Position numbers and translations under genes: made by a program
The notes under the pieces: model-generated
Told to the model about the DNA's origin: nothing
Database searches by the model: none
What the model saw: only the letters and a program-made list of their open reading frames with translations
Origin: Anaerostipes sp. MSJ-23
GTDB lineage: Bacteria; Bacillota; Clostridia; Lachnospirales; Lachnospiraceae
Reading direction: 5' to 3'
DNA length: 64,000 nt
Assembly (NCBI RefSeq): GCF_018918155.1
Contig: NZ_JAHLPY010000010.1
Coordinates: 1 to 64,000 of the forward strand
Part shown: piece by piece, positions 34,012 through 41,944 of the stretch
Layout: the number at the start of each line of letters is the position of its first letter
Position numbering within the stretch: position 1 is the first letter of the stretch

Positions 34012-35961
34012 TTATTTTTTCAATGGTTTCTTTGTAAAAGACATAATCAGCATTCCAATGACTGCTCCAATCGCTACCGATAAGATGTACTGTAATGGAT
34101 TTGTAATAACACCGATAACAAAGATTCCACCATGAGGTGCCGGAAGTCCACAGTGGAACGCCATAGATAACGCTCCTGCGACTGCTGATCCAATAATACA
34201 TGGAGGTAAAATATGAATTGGATCACCGGCTGCAAATGGGATAGCACCTTCTGTAATGAAAGATAATCCCATTACATAGTTTACAACCCCTGATTTTCTT
34301 TCATTTTCTGTAAAACGGTTCTTAAAGAATGTTGTACATAATGCAATCGCAAGAGGAGGTACCATACCACCAGCCATAACAGCTGCCATAATTGCATATT
34401 GCTCTGCACCTGCATTTGCTACTGTTAACTGCGCTGTACCGAAAACATAAGCAGCTTTATTGAATGGACCACCCATATCAACAGACATCATTCCACCAAG
34501 AATTGCACCAAGAAGGATTGAACTTGTTCCGCTCATTGAAGAAAGGAAATTATTTAATCCTGTATTAATCGCACCAACAATTGGGTTAATTGCGATCATA
34601 ATGATTCCCATAATCAAAATACCACATACGGGATAAAGAAGAATTGGCTTTAATCCTTCCAGTGCACTTGGAAGCTTATCAAAAAGCTTTCTTAATAATA
34701 CAATAATATATCCACCAATAAATCCTGCAAGCAACGCACCGATAAATCCGGATGAAATTGCTTTTGAAGAATCATAGGACATAATATTAGCAAATGTATA
34801 ACCACCGTTTGCCAGTGCTCCACCAACAAAACCAACAGCAAGTCCTGGACGGTCTGCAATACTCATTGCAATAAATCCTGCAAGGATTGGAAGCATAAAT
34901 CCAAAGGCCTGCTCACCGATGGTCTTTAATGTTGCCGCAAGAGGTGTATTTTTACCAAAGTTTGCTGGGTTAATTGCTTGATTATCAAACAGGAATGCTA
35001 ATGCGATCAAAATACCACCGCCAATAACGAACGGAAGCATATGTGATACACCATTCATCAAATGTTTATAAATCTGACGTCCAACACTTTCTCCTTCTCC
35101 CTGTTCTTCTTCCTGTGCAGCTCCAGAATGATGATACGTTGGAGCTTTTCCATCAAGAATTGTCTGGATCAATTCTTGAGGTTTATTAATTCCATCTGCA
35201 ACTTTTGTCTGGAGCACTTGTTTTCCATCAAAACGTGCCATTTCGACATTTTTATCTGCTGCAACGATAATTCCATCACAATGTTCAATTTCTTCTTTTG
35301 TCAGTATATTTTTTGCACCACCAGAGCCATTGGTTTCTGCCTTTAATGCAATTCCCATCTCTTTTGCTTTGTTTTCCAAAGATTCTGCGGCCATAAAGGT
35401 ATGCGCAATTCCTGTCGGACATGCAGTAACAGCCAATACCCGGTATCCATCCTTTATTGTTTTTTCTGGCTGTTCTTCTTTTTTCTCTGCCTCTTCTGGG
35501 AATTTTTCAGTTTCTTTTTCATCAATCAATTTCAGATATTCTTCTTTTGTTGTTGCTTTTAAAAGTTTTTCTTTAAAAACAGGGTCCATTAAAATTGTTG
35601 ATAATCTTGCCAATGCTTCCAAATGAACATCGCTTCCTTCCGCAGGCGCAGCGATCATAAAGAATACATCGGATGGTTCTCCATCCATTGCTTCATAATC
35701 TACCCCATCTGGAACAGTCATAGATGCAAGTCCTGCTTTCGTAACTGCTTTGTTTTTGGCATGTGGAATCGCGATTCCTCCACCAATTCCAGTTGTTCCT
35801 GTTGCTTCTCTGGCAAGGATTCCCTTTTTATATTCCTCTCGATCGGAAATATTTCCACCCTTCACCATCAAGTCAACCAAATGATCAATTGCTTCTTCTT
35901 TGCTGCTTACTTTTACGCCAAGGTCAATTGTGACATCTTGCAATAATTCTGTAATTCGCAT
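34012..35961 (-). CDS. fruA: Fructose-type PTS transporter, EIIABC
   Basis: A 649-residue fused PTS permease taking up and phosphorylating a sugar, probably fructose. EIIA comes first with His67 in GGIAIPHAKNKA; EIIB follows with Cys181 in TACPTGIAHTFMAAE; the membrane EIIC domain covers about residues 290-649. The EIIB active-site sequence is typical of the fructose/mannitol group. Unusually there is no fruK (1-phosphofructokinase) or fruR next to it. The promoter carries phased repeats suggesting a DeoR-type regulator. Confidence 0.93.
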   Translation of the reverse strand: MRITELLQDVTIDLGVKVSSKEEAIDHLVDLMVKGGNISDREEYKKGILAREATGTTGIGGGIAIPHAKNKAVTKAGLASMTVPDGVDYEAMDGEPSDVFFMIAAPAEGSDVHLEALARLSTILMDPVFKEKLLKATTKEEYLKLIDEKETEKFPEEAEKKEEQPEKTIKDGYRVLAVTACPTGIAHTFMAAESLENKAKEMGIALKAETNGSGGAKNILTKEEIEHCDGIIVAADKNVEMARFDGKQVLQTKVADGINKPQELIQTILDGKAPTYHHSGAAQEEEQGEGESVGRQIYKHLMNGVSHMLPFVIGGGILIALAFLFDNQAINPANFGKNTPLAATLKTIGEQAFGFMLPILAGFIAMSIADRPGLAVGFVGGALANGGYTFANIMSYDSSKAISSGFIGALLAGFIGGYIIVLLRKLFDKLPSALEGLKPILLYPVCGILIMGIIMIAINPIVGAINTGLNNFLSSMSGTSSILLGAILGGMMSVDMGGPFNKAAYVFGTAQLTVANAGAEQYAIMAAVMAGGMVPPLAIALCTTFFKNRFTENERKSGVVNYVMGLSFITEGAIPFAAGDPIHILPPCIIGSAVAGALSMAFHCGLPAPHGGIFVIGVITNPLQYILSVAIGAVIGMLIMSFTKKPLKK

Positions 35962-36050
35962 ACAACATGATCCTCCTTTTCTTGTTATAAATCATTCAAA
36001 ATCAGTCATTCTCCATTCTGATTTTGATTGTTTCTCTTCCTTTTTCTTAA

Positions 36051-36101
36051 ATTATAGCACTATTTCAGTCAAAGTCAATCATTTTTAGTCATTTTTAATC
36101 A
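36051..36101 (-). promoter_or_regulatory. fruA promoter with 10-bp-phased operator-like repeats
   Basis: On the minus strand TTGACT (36073-36078) and TATAAT (36051-36056) are 16 bp apart. The pentamer TGAYT recurs at 36097-36101, 36087-36091, 36077-36081 and 36067-36071, exactly one per 10 bp, running into the promoter. Direct repeats in helical phase are typical of DeoR-family operators such as FruR or LacR; binding here is inference. Confidence 0.7.
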
Positions 36102-36120
36102 TTTTGTTGTTTTGCAAAAA

Positions 36121-36173
36121 AATGAAAAGATGTACAAGAATTTTTTTTCATTTTTCTTGTACATCTTTTCATT
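36121..36173 (-). terminator. Terminator after the CcdA-like gene
   Basis: A perfect 20-bp inverted repeat (36121-36140 with 36154-36173) followed on the minus strand by a T-run. Confidence 0.88.
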
Positions 36174-36210
36174 TATTAACATTTTATTCTGTTTTAAAAG
36201 GCTTTTAAAA

Positions 36211-36903
36211 TCAATCTCCAAGTAACATATAAATTCCAATGACCAACATTAAAATACCAAGAATTCCTTTAAAAATCTTTGCAGTCAAATTAGCCGCACT
36301 ACTTTCATCCAAGCGATTGGCAAATCCAACAGATGTTCCTGCAAGTACAATAATAATTCCATGTCCGATGGAATAACAAAGCAATAAAATAATTCCAAGA
36401 AGAAAATTACCGCTCTGCGTTGCAATCGCAAGCAACATGATAATGACTGGTGCTGCACAATGAGAAGAAAAAATCCCACCAATCATTCCGACAAAAAAAG
36501 CACCAATAAATCCTTTTTTCCCATGACCACCAACTCCATGAACATGAGGGATAAGATGAATGACTCCCCACATCTGCAAGGCCATTAAAATCATCAAAAT
36601 TCCTAATATAATATGAAGAATCTCTGAATGTCCAATCATATGACCAAGCGCAGACGCCAGAAATCCAAGACAAATAAAGGTTACAGCAGCTCCTACTGCA
36701 AAAGTAATAGATAATAGGAGAGCTTTTTTGTTATCTTCAATCTCCTCTCCATCTGCCGTCACATACCCTGTAATTAATGGAATATTTGATAATCCACATG
36801 GTGTTAGGGATGTAAAAAGTCCCGCTGCCAGGGCGAAAAACGGTCCAATCCATAGATTTCCCTGAATCATCTGAATAATGTTTTTTGCAAGTGTTTCTAA
36901 CAT
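36211..36903 (-). CDS. CcdA/DsbD-like membrane thiol-disulfide transporter
   Basis: A 230-residue protein with six to seven membrane helices of the CcdA family, which carries reducing power across the membrane. The two active cysteines are in SLTPCGLSNIP (near residue 35) and in IFSSHCAAPVI. A histidine-rich loop, HLIPHVHGVGGHG, lies between the two halves and may bind metal. No thioredoxin-like or cytochrome-maturation gene is adjacent, so the electron acceptor is unknown. Confidence 0.85.
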   Translation of the reverse strand: MLETLAKNIIQMIQGNLWIGPFFALAAGLFTSLTPCGLSNIPLITGYVTADGEEIEDNKKALLLSITFAVGAAVTFICLGFLASALGHMIGHSEILHIILGILMILMALQMWGVIHLIPHVHGVGGHGKKGFIGAFFVGMIGGIFSSHCAAPVIIMLLAIATQSGNFLLGIILLLCYSIGHGIIIVLAGTSVGFANRLDESSAANLTAKIFKGILGILMLVIGIYMLLGD

Positions 36904-37024
36904 AATATAATCCGCCTTCTTTTATTTTAATTTTAGACTCTAAAGGTTTATTTTACTCATTTTCAAAACAATATGCAACTATTATCTAATGTATTCTAAT
37001 GAAATCTTTTATCATTTTCTATTT

Positions 37025-38074
37025 CTATGCTCGAATCGCCCAACGCATTTTTGTTGATTTTGCGCGTCCATTTCTTGCACACTCTTCTTTTGAAGGGCGA
37101 ATAACGTCTTTTGCTACATCGCTATAAATTCCAGATTTCTTTCCATCTTTAAATGCATGTTTAACAAGACGATCTTCCCCTGAATGGAATGTAAGAATTG
37201 CCACACGTCCTCCTTTTGCTAACGCTTCTGGAAGCTTTTCAAGAAATTCTTCTAGCACTTCAAATTCACTGTTTACATCAATACGTAAAGCTTGAAATGT
37301 TCTTTGGCAGGATTTTTTTACAGCTTCTTTTCTTTCTTTTTCCGACAAAAAAGAAAGTGCCTTTTCTATCACATTTTTAAGATCTGTCGTTGTCTTAATT
37401 TTTTGTCCACGTTTCATCACTGATATTGCTTCTTTTGCAATTTGTTTGGCATAAGGTTCATCTGAATTCTCAATAAGCATTCCTTCAAATTCTGCCTTTG
37501 TAATATCTTCTAAACGCTCTGCTGCCGAAATTCCCTTTTCTGGATTTAACCTCAAATCCAGTGGACCTTCAAATTTATAAGAAAAACCACGCTCTGGATT
37601 ATCAATCTGCATAGAGGATACCCCAAGATCTGCTAAAATAAAATCAAATGGACCATGTTCTTTTGCTACCTGATCAATATTTGCAAAATTTGTATGGATA
37701 ATACTTAAAACATCTTCGCCAAATCCAGCCTCATGCAATCGTTTTTCCGTCTTTACTGATTCAATTGGATCCACATCCAGCGCATAAATATGCCCTTTCC
37801 CTTGAAGTCTTTCCAACATTTTTCTTGTATGACCGCCATATCCAAGCGTAGCGTCTAATCCTTTTTGTCCTGGTTTAATATCAAAAAAATCAAGAATCTC
37901 TTTGACGCAAATAGAAAGATGCATTCCAGCCGGAGTGCTTCCCTTGCTAATGACTTTTTGAATCGTATCTCCATATTTTTCTGGGTTTAATTCTTTATAT
38001 TTTTCCTCAAATCGTCTTGGATGTGTCCCTCTATAACGTACTCGACGTTTATGTTTCTTTTCTTGTTGTTCCAT
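37025..38074 (-). CDS. RsmH-family 16S rRNA (C1402-N4) methyltransferase, second-copy type
   Basis: A 349-residue SAM enzyme. Core motifs DATLGYGGHTRKML, LADLGVSSMQID, GPLDLRLNPEKG, FQALRIDVNSE and FHSGEDRLVK identify RsmH. It differs from the usual protein in a basic extension of roughly 40 residues (KKHKRRVRYRGTHPRRFEEK) and in altered key motifs such as HSGEDR for HSLEDR. Normal rsmH sits in the mraZ-ftsL cell-division cluster; this gene stands alone, so it is probably the RsmH2-type paralog seen in some Lachnospiraceae. The target base may not be C1402. Confidence 0.85.
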   Translation of the reverse strand: MEQQEKKHKRRVRYRGTHPRRFEEKYKELNPEKYGDTIQKVISKGSTPAGMHLSICVKEILDFFDIKPGQKGLDATLGYGGHTRKMLERLQGKGHIYALDVDPIESVKTEKRLHEAGFGEDVLSIIHTNFANIDQVAKEHGPFDFILADLGVSSMQIDNPERGFSYKFEGPLDLRLNPEKGISAAERLEDITKAEFEGMLIENSDEPYAKQIAKEAISVMKRGQKIKTTTDLKNVIEKALSFLSEKERKEAVKKSCQRTFQALRIDVNSEFEVLEEFLEKLPEALAKGGRVAILTFHSGEDRLVKHAFKDGKKSGIYSDVAKDVIRPSKEECARNGRAKSTKMRWAIRA

Positions 38075-38134
38075 TGTATAACCTCTTTTCTTTCTTAATT
38101 TATATTTTATGAAGAATTTCTAGGAAAGAAAAAA

Positions 38135-38162
38135 ACAGAGCCTCTTTGTACAAAGACCCTGT
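38135..38162 (-). terminator. Terminator after the tryptophan-type transporter operon
   Basis: An imperfect hairpin: CTTTG/CAAAG near the loop and ACAG/CTGT at the base, followed by a run of T on the minus strand. Confidence 0.7.
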
Positions 38163-38172
38163 CTTGTTTTTT

Positions 38173-38946
38173 CTAATTTCCTGTCTCAATACTAATTTGA
38201 TTGAACTGATCAAGAAGATCATCTACGACAAGATTTGCCTTTTCTTCTCCTGCCTTATCGACAATCGCATGTCCTTGATGCATCATAATCAGACGATTTC
38301 CATATTCAACAGCATAACGAAGATTATGTGTGACCATAATTGTTGTCAATTTCTTTTCCTTCACAACTTTTCCTGTCAATTCCATAATTAATTCCGCTGT
38401 TTTTGGATCCAATGCAGCAGTATGTTCATCAAGAATCAAAAATTCAATCGGTGCCATCGTTGTCATCAACAGTGCCATTGCTTGACGTTGCCCTCCAGAA
38501 AGTGCTCCAACTTTACTCCCCATCATATCTTCCAGGCCAAGACCAAGTTGACTTAATAGCTCTCGATAATAATCTTTTCTTTTTTTATTTGTTCCAAAAC
38601 TAAGACCGAAACTCTTTCCTTTATTATCCGCTAATGACATATTCTCAAGAATGGTCATAGAAGGACAAGTACCCATTGCTGGATTTTGATAAACACGCCC
38701 AATTTTTCTCTGACGAATAAATTCCTTTTGATGTGTAATGTCTTCTCCATTTAAAGTAATTGTTCCATCTTCGACCTCAAGACTCCCACATATAAGATTT
38801 AACAAAGAAGTTTTCCCAGATCCATTACTTCCAATAACTGAAATAAAATCGCCATCATTGATTGTCAAATTAAAATCTTTAAATAGACAAACTTCATTTA
38901 CCGTTCCAATATTATAATATTTATCAATATGTTTTAATTCAATCAT
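38173..38946 (-). CDS. ABC transporter ATP-binding protein (TrpZ-like)
   Basis: A 257-residue ATPase. Walker A is GSNGSGKTSLL, the signature is LSGGQRQAMAL and Walker B is FLILDEHTAALDP. It overlaps the permease gene by 4 bp. With the PF04392-type binding protein and the T-box upstream it forms a likely tryptophan uptake system (TrpXYZ). Identity of the substrate rests on the T-box specifier, not on this protein. Confidence 0.88.
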   Translation of the reverse strand: MIELKHIDKYYNIGTVNEVCLFKDFNLTINDGDFISVIGSNGSGKTSLLNLICGSLEVEDGTITLNGEDITHQKEFIRQRKIGRVYQNPAMGTCPSMTILENMSLADNKGKSFGLSFGTNKKRKDYYRELLSQLGLGLEDMMGSKVGALSGGQRQAMALLMTTMAPIEFLILDEHTAALDPKTAELIMELTGKVVKEKKLTTIMVTHNLRYAVEYGNRLIMMHQGHAIVDKAGEEKANLVVDDLLDQFNQISIETGN

Positions 38947-39824
38947 GATTTTTTCACCTTCTTCTTACGGTCCATACTGACAACCAAAATGATTAAAAAC
39001 AGTGCCGCAGTAATTAGTTTTAAATCCGTTGCAGGTAAACCAACTTCAATGGCAATAGCCACGCAGGCTTTATAAATAACCGAACCTATTACAACAGCCG
39101 TTGTTGCCTTAAAAAATTTTCCTTTAAAAACGTTTGTTCCAATAATAACACTTGCAAGTCCGATTACAATCGTTCCAGTTCCCATAGAAATTTCAAAAAA
39201 TCTTTGTTGCTGACACATAACACTTCCTGCCAAAGAAACAAGTCCATTGGAAATAGCAAGTCCCACAATTTTTACAAACCCACTATCCTTTGCAAGAGAA
39301 GTAACAATCGTTGGATTATCACCAACTGCACGAAGCAGGTATCCAGATTTTGTTTTTAAATACAAATCAAGTAATACCTTTGCAATCACCATAACAATAA
39401 AAATAATGATGACAGTCTTATAAGGTGATAAAAATGTTGGGAAAATTCCATTGATAAAATCATTATCAAAAATAGATTTGTAATTAAATAATGGAACATT
39501 ATTCTGGCCAACAATTCTTAAATTTAATGTATAAAGCCCTGTCATGACGATAATTCCCGATAAAAGGTCTCTAACTTTAAATTTCACATGGATAATACCG
39601 GTAACCATTCCAGCCAAGGCTCCTGCTGCTGTTGAAGCAAGCAATGCTAAAATTGGATTTTTCCCAGACGAGAGTATAATAGTCGTAACCGCTGCTCCCA
39701 ATGGGAAAGTACTATCTACTGATAAGTCTGGAAAATCCAATATTTTATAAGTAATGTATACGCCAAGCGCCATAATTGCATAGATAAATCCCTGCTCAAA
39801 TACGCCAATGATTAATTGTTCCAT
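38943..39824 (-). CDS. ABC transporter permease (TrpY-like)
   Basis: A 293-residue permease with about eight to nine helices, of the branched-chain-permease superfamily that pairs with PF04392 binding proteins. Typical segments are GVYITYKILDFPDLSVD near the N-terminus and GLAISNGLVSLAGSVMCQQQ later. It lies 19 bp after the binding-protein gene and overlaps the ATPase gene by 4 bp. Confidence 0.87.
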   Translation of the reverse strand: MEQLIIGVFEQGFIYAIMALGVYITYKILDFPDLSVDSTFPLGAAVTTIILSSGKNPILALLASTAAGALAGMVTGIIHVKFKVRDLLSGIIVMTGLYTLNLRIVGQNNVPLFNYKSIFDNDFINGIFPTFLSPYKTVIIIFIVMVIAKVLLDLYLKTKSGYLLRAVGDNPTIVTSLAKDSGFVKIVGLAISNGLVSLAGSVMCQQQRFFEISMGTGTIVIGLASVIIGTNVFKGKFFKATTAVVIGSVIYKACVAIAIEVGLPATDLKLITAALFLIILVVSMDRKKKVKKS

Positions 39825-39843
39825 AATTTTTTACATCTCCTGA

Positions 39844-40869
39844 TTATTTTTCTGGGGCACTAATTTTGTTAAATGTCTGTTTTGCCTGTTTTTTTACGTC
39901 ATTATTGATATTCATACCAATTTTCTTTGCGGCTGCTGTATTGATGATCACATCTCCATTGTTAAATGTCTCAAACTTCATATCTTTTGCTTTTTCTTCA
40001 CCCTTTAACACTTTCGCAGCCATCTTTCCTGTCTGTTCCCCTAATTTCACAAAATCAATACCGACACATGCAACACATCCTAATTTTACCTGTTCTACTT
40101 CAGAACCAAATACAGGAATCTTTGCTTGGTTTGCTTTCTGTAAGTAAGTCTGCATATTGCTAACAACCAAATTATCTGTTAAGTTTGTAATACAATCAAC
40201 TTTTTTAATCAAACTATCTGCTGCCATTGGCATATCTGCAGATGCTGTAATTCCTTGTGTAATAATTTTAAATCCATATTTATCTGCAACTTTTTCGTAA
40301 GCTTCAATACCAGCTTTCGCATTTGCTTCATTGGTGCTATATAAAATTCCAACATTCTTTGCTTTTGGCATCATCTGACGAATTAATTTTAACTGTTTTT
40401 CTGCAAGAACTAAATCTGATGTTCCAGTAATATTTCCAAGATTCTTTCCATTTTTATCAACAAATCCTGCTGCTTTTGGTGATGTTACTGCTGTGTAGAT
40501 GACAGGTGTGTCACTACCTTTTACTGCGTTATATGCACTTTGTGCACTCGGTGTTGCAATTGCACAAATCATATCAAGATTTTTCGATGCAAAGTTAGAA
40601 GCAATCTGATTATCCGTTGCCGTATCAGATTGAGAATTTTTATAAGTAATTTTTAAATTCTTTCCTTGCTCAATGCCTTCATCTTTCAGTCCCTGTAAAA
40701 ATCCTTTTCTGCAGTTATCCAAAGATCCATGTTCTGCAAACTGGATAATTCCAAGATTGTATGTTTTATTACTACTATCTTTCTTGTTGCTTCCGCATCC
40801 AGTCATAAGAGACAGTGCCATGATTGCTGTTAATCCTGCTGCTAATACTTTTTTCATTGTTCTCATCAT
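39844..40869 (-). CDS. ABC transporter substrate-binding lipoprotein (TrpX-like, PF04392 type)
   Basis: A 341-residue exported lipoprotein. The signal peptide ends in the lipobox LMTGC, so the mature protein starts at that Cys. The domain GIIQFAEHGSLDNCRKGFLQ and AIATPSAQSAYNAVKGSDTP are typical of the ABC_sub_bind family. AAGGAG precedes an ATGATG start. It heads the operon downstream of a Trp-specifier T-box. Confidence 0.88.
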   Translation of the reverse strand: MMRTMKKVLAAGLTAIMALSLMTGCGSNKKDSSNKTYNLGIIQFAEHGSLDNCRKGFLQGLKDEGIEQGKNLKITYKNSQSDTATDNQIASNFASKNLDMICAIATPSAQSAYNAVKGSDTPVIYTAVTSPKAAGFVDKNGKNLGNITGTSDLVLAEKQLKLIRQMMPKAKNVGILYSTNEANAKAGIEAYEKVADKYGFKIITQGITASADMPMAADSLIKKVDCITNLTDNLVVSNMQTYLQKANQAKIPVFGSEVEQVKLGCVACVGIDFVKLGEQTGKMAAKVLKGEEKAKDMKFETFNNGDVIINTAAAKKIGMNINNDVKKQAKQTFNKISAPEK

Positions 40870-40948
40870 TTTTTCTCCTTTTTCCTTTAAGTTGTACGTT
40901 TCTTGAATTCATCTCTTTTTTGAATTCTTTTTGGAAAATAGAAAAAAG

Positions 40949-41207
40949 AAAAGCCCCAAGCATCTTCTGCTTGAGGCGAAATATCCGCGGTACCACTCAA
41001 ATTGACATTATAATGTCCACTTAAATCATATACTAACATATATGCCCACTCTGATAACGGGTCGGGTGCCCGGCGATCCCTACTGAATTCAAAATCGCCC
41101 TCGGAAGTCCATTCAACAGGGAAATCATACTGCAATCACACCACCTGCAGCTCTCTTGGAATCCTTCCTATTCTGCTTACTACTCTTCCTCAACGGTTTC
41201 TTTTCTA
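40949..41207 (-). promoter_or_regulatory. T-box leader, tryptophan specifier
   Basis: The minus-strand leader holds a T-box motif TGGTACCGCGGA (40984-40995) and a terminator GCCTCAAGCA/TGCTTGGGGC (40953-40977) followed by a long T-rich tract. Upstream, the stem I region contains AAGAGTA and AGAGAGCTGCAGG, and the specifier position in GAATGGACTTCC gives TGG (41109-41111), a Trp codon. Uncharged tRNA-Trp should therefore switch on the transporter genes. Confidence 0.88.
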
Positions 41208-41217
41208 TTTGTTTAAA

Positions 41218-41246
41218 ATCATAATACTTTTTCATTTAGATGTCAA
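41218..41246 (-). promoter_or_regulatory. Promoter of the T-box/transporter operon
   Basis: TTGACA (41241-41246) and TATGAT (41218-41223) with 17-bp spacing on the minus strand; the -35 box begins just after the SleB gene stop codon. Confidence 0.8.
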
Positions 41247-41249
41247 GCT

Positions 41250-41882
41250 CTATTTATAAAAAGAATGACCTTCATAAGTAAAAAGCCTTGTAAGAGAACG
41301 CTCAAACCATGAAACATTTCCTGGAGTTGCCATTGTCTTTTCCACAAAATATAAAGCTCCTTCTGAATAATCTTCTCCCTCAAGCACTCTTTTTACACTT
41401 TGCCTTGTACTTTTTGTAATAGTTACCGAGTCATATCTTCCATCTGCCGTTGGAGAAAACTGTACTTGTCCATTTTCTCTTTGAAAAACAACTGCTTCAA
41501 TCGTATTTGGAAACTCTTTTGCTCTAACTCGATTTAAAATCACATTGGCCACAAGAATTTTGCTCTTTAAATCTTTATCCGTAGCTTCCGCTTCCACGAT
41601 TCTTTCTAAAATCCTTTGTTCTCTATTCGTAACTTCATACATTGTTTTTGGAATATAAACAGGTCTTTCCCTGATTATTTGTTCTAAATCAATTTTTTTC
41701 AAAAGTTTTACTTGCAAAAGATAATTTCTTTGTTCGTTTAGAATCTTTTTCTGAACCAGATATTCCATCTGGCTCCTGCTTCCTGCTGACAGCTGCATGA
41801 ATTCTCTTGCGTTTACCCTATGGCTAAAACAAAGAATACCAGTCAAACACAATACAACTGCTGTTTTTATCCTTTTTTTCAC
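41250..41882 (-). CDS. SleB/CwlJ-type cell wall hydrolase
   Basis: A 210-residue secreted protein with an N-terminal signal peptide (KTAVVLCLTGILCFS) and a C-terminal hydrolase_2 domain from about residue 85. The domain carries RIVEAEATDKDLKSKILVAN, VILNRV and VQFSP, the lytic transglycosylase family active in spore cortex breakdown. Whether this member acts in germination or growth is unknown. It starts with GTG, with AAGGAG 9 nt upstream in a hairpin, and follows nagA by 62 bp. Confidence 0.85.
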   Translation of the reverse strand: MKKRIKTAVVLCLTGILCFSHRVNAREFMQLSAGSRSQMEYLVQKKILNEQRNYLLQVKLLKKIDLEQIIRERPVYIPKTMYEVTNREQRILERIVEAEATDKDLKSKILVANVILNRVRAKEFPNTIEAVVFQRENGQVQFSPTADGRYDSVTITKSTRQSVKRVLEGEDYSEGALYFVEKTMATPGNVSWFERSLTRLFTYEGHSFYK

Positions 41883-41885
41883 TCA

Positions 41886-41914
41886 CATACACTCCTTCAC
41901 TATCGTAGTGTATG
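41886..41914 (-). promoter_or_regulatory. Hairpin overlapping the SleB-gene ribosome site
   Basis: On the minus strand CATACACT (41907-41914) and AGTGTATG (41886-41893) pair over a 13-nt loop; the AAGGAG ribosome site (41892-41897) straddles loop and stem. It could lower translation; the alternative is chance. Confidence 0.35.
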
Positions 41915-41944
41915 CAAAAATTTTAAAACCTATTCCATAAAAAT

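Noticed and set aside
36211-36903. Reading the membrane protein as a TauE/SafE sulfite exporter
   Set aside because: The TPC and SSHCAAP cysteine motifs fit CcdA/DsbD better.
40887-41135. Minus-strand reading frame of 82 codons upstream of the transporter
   Set aside because: It lies over the T-box and its terminator.
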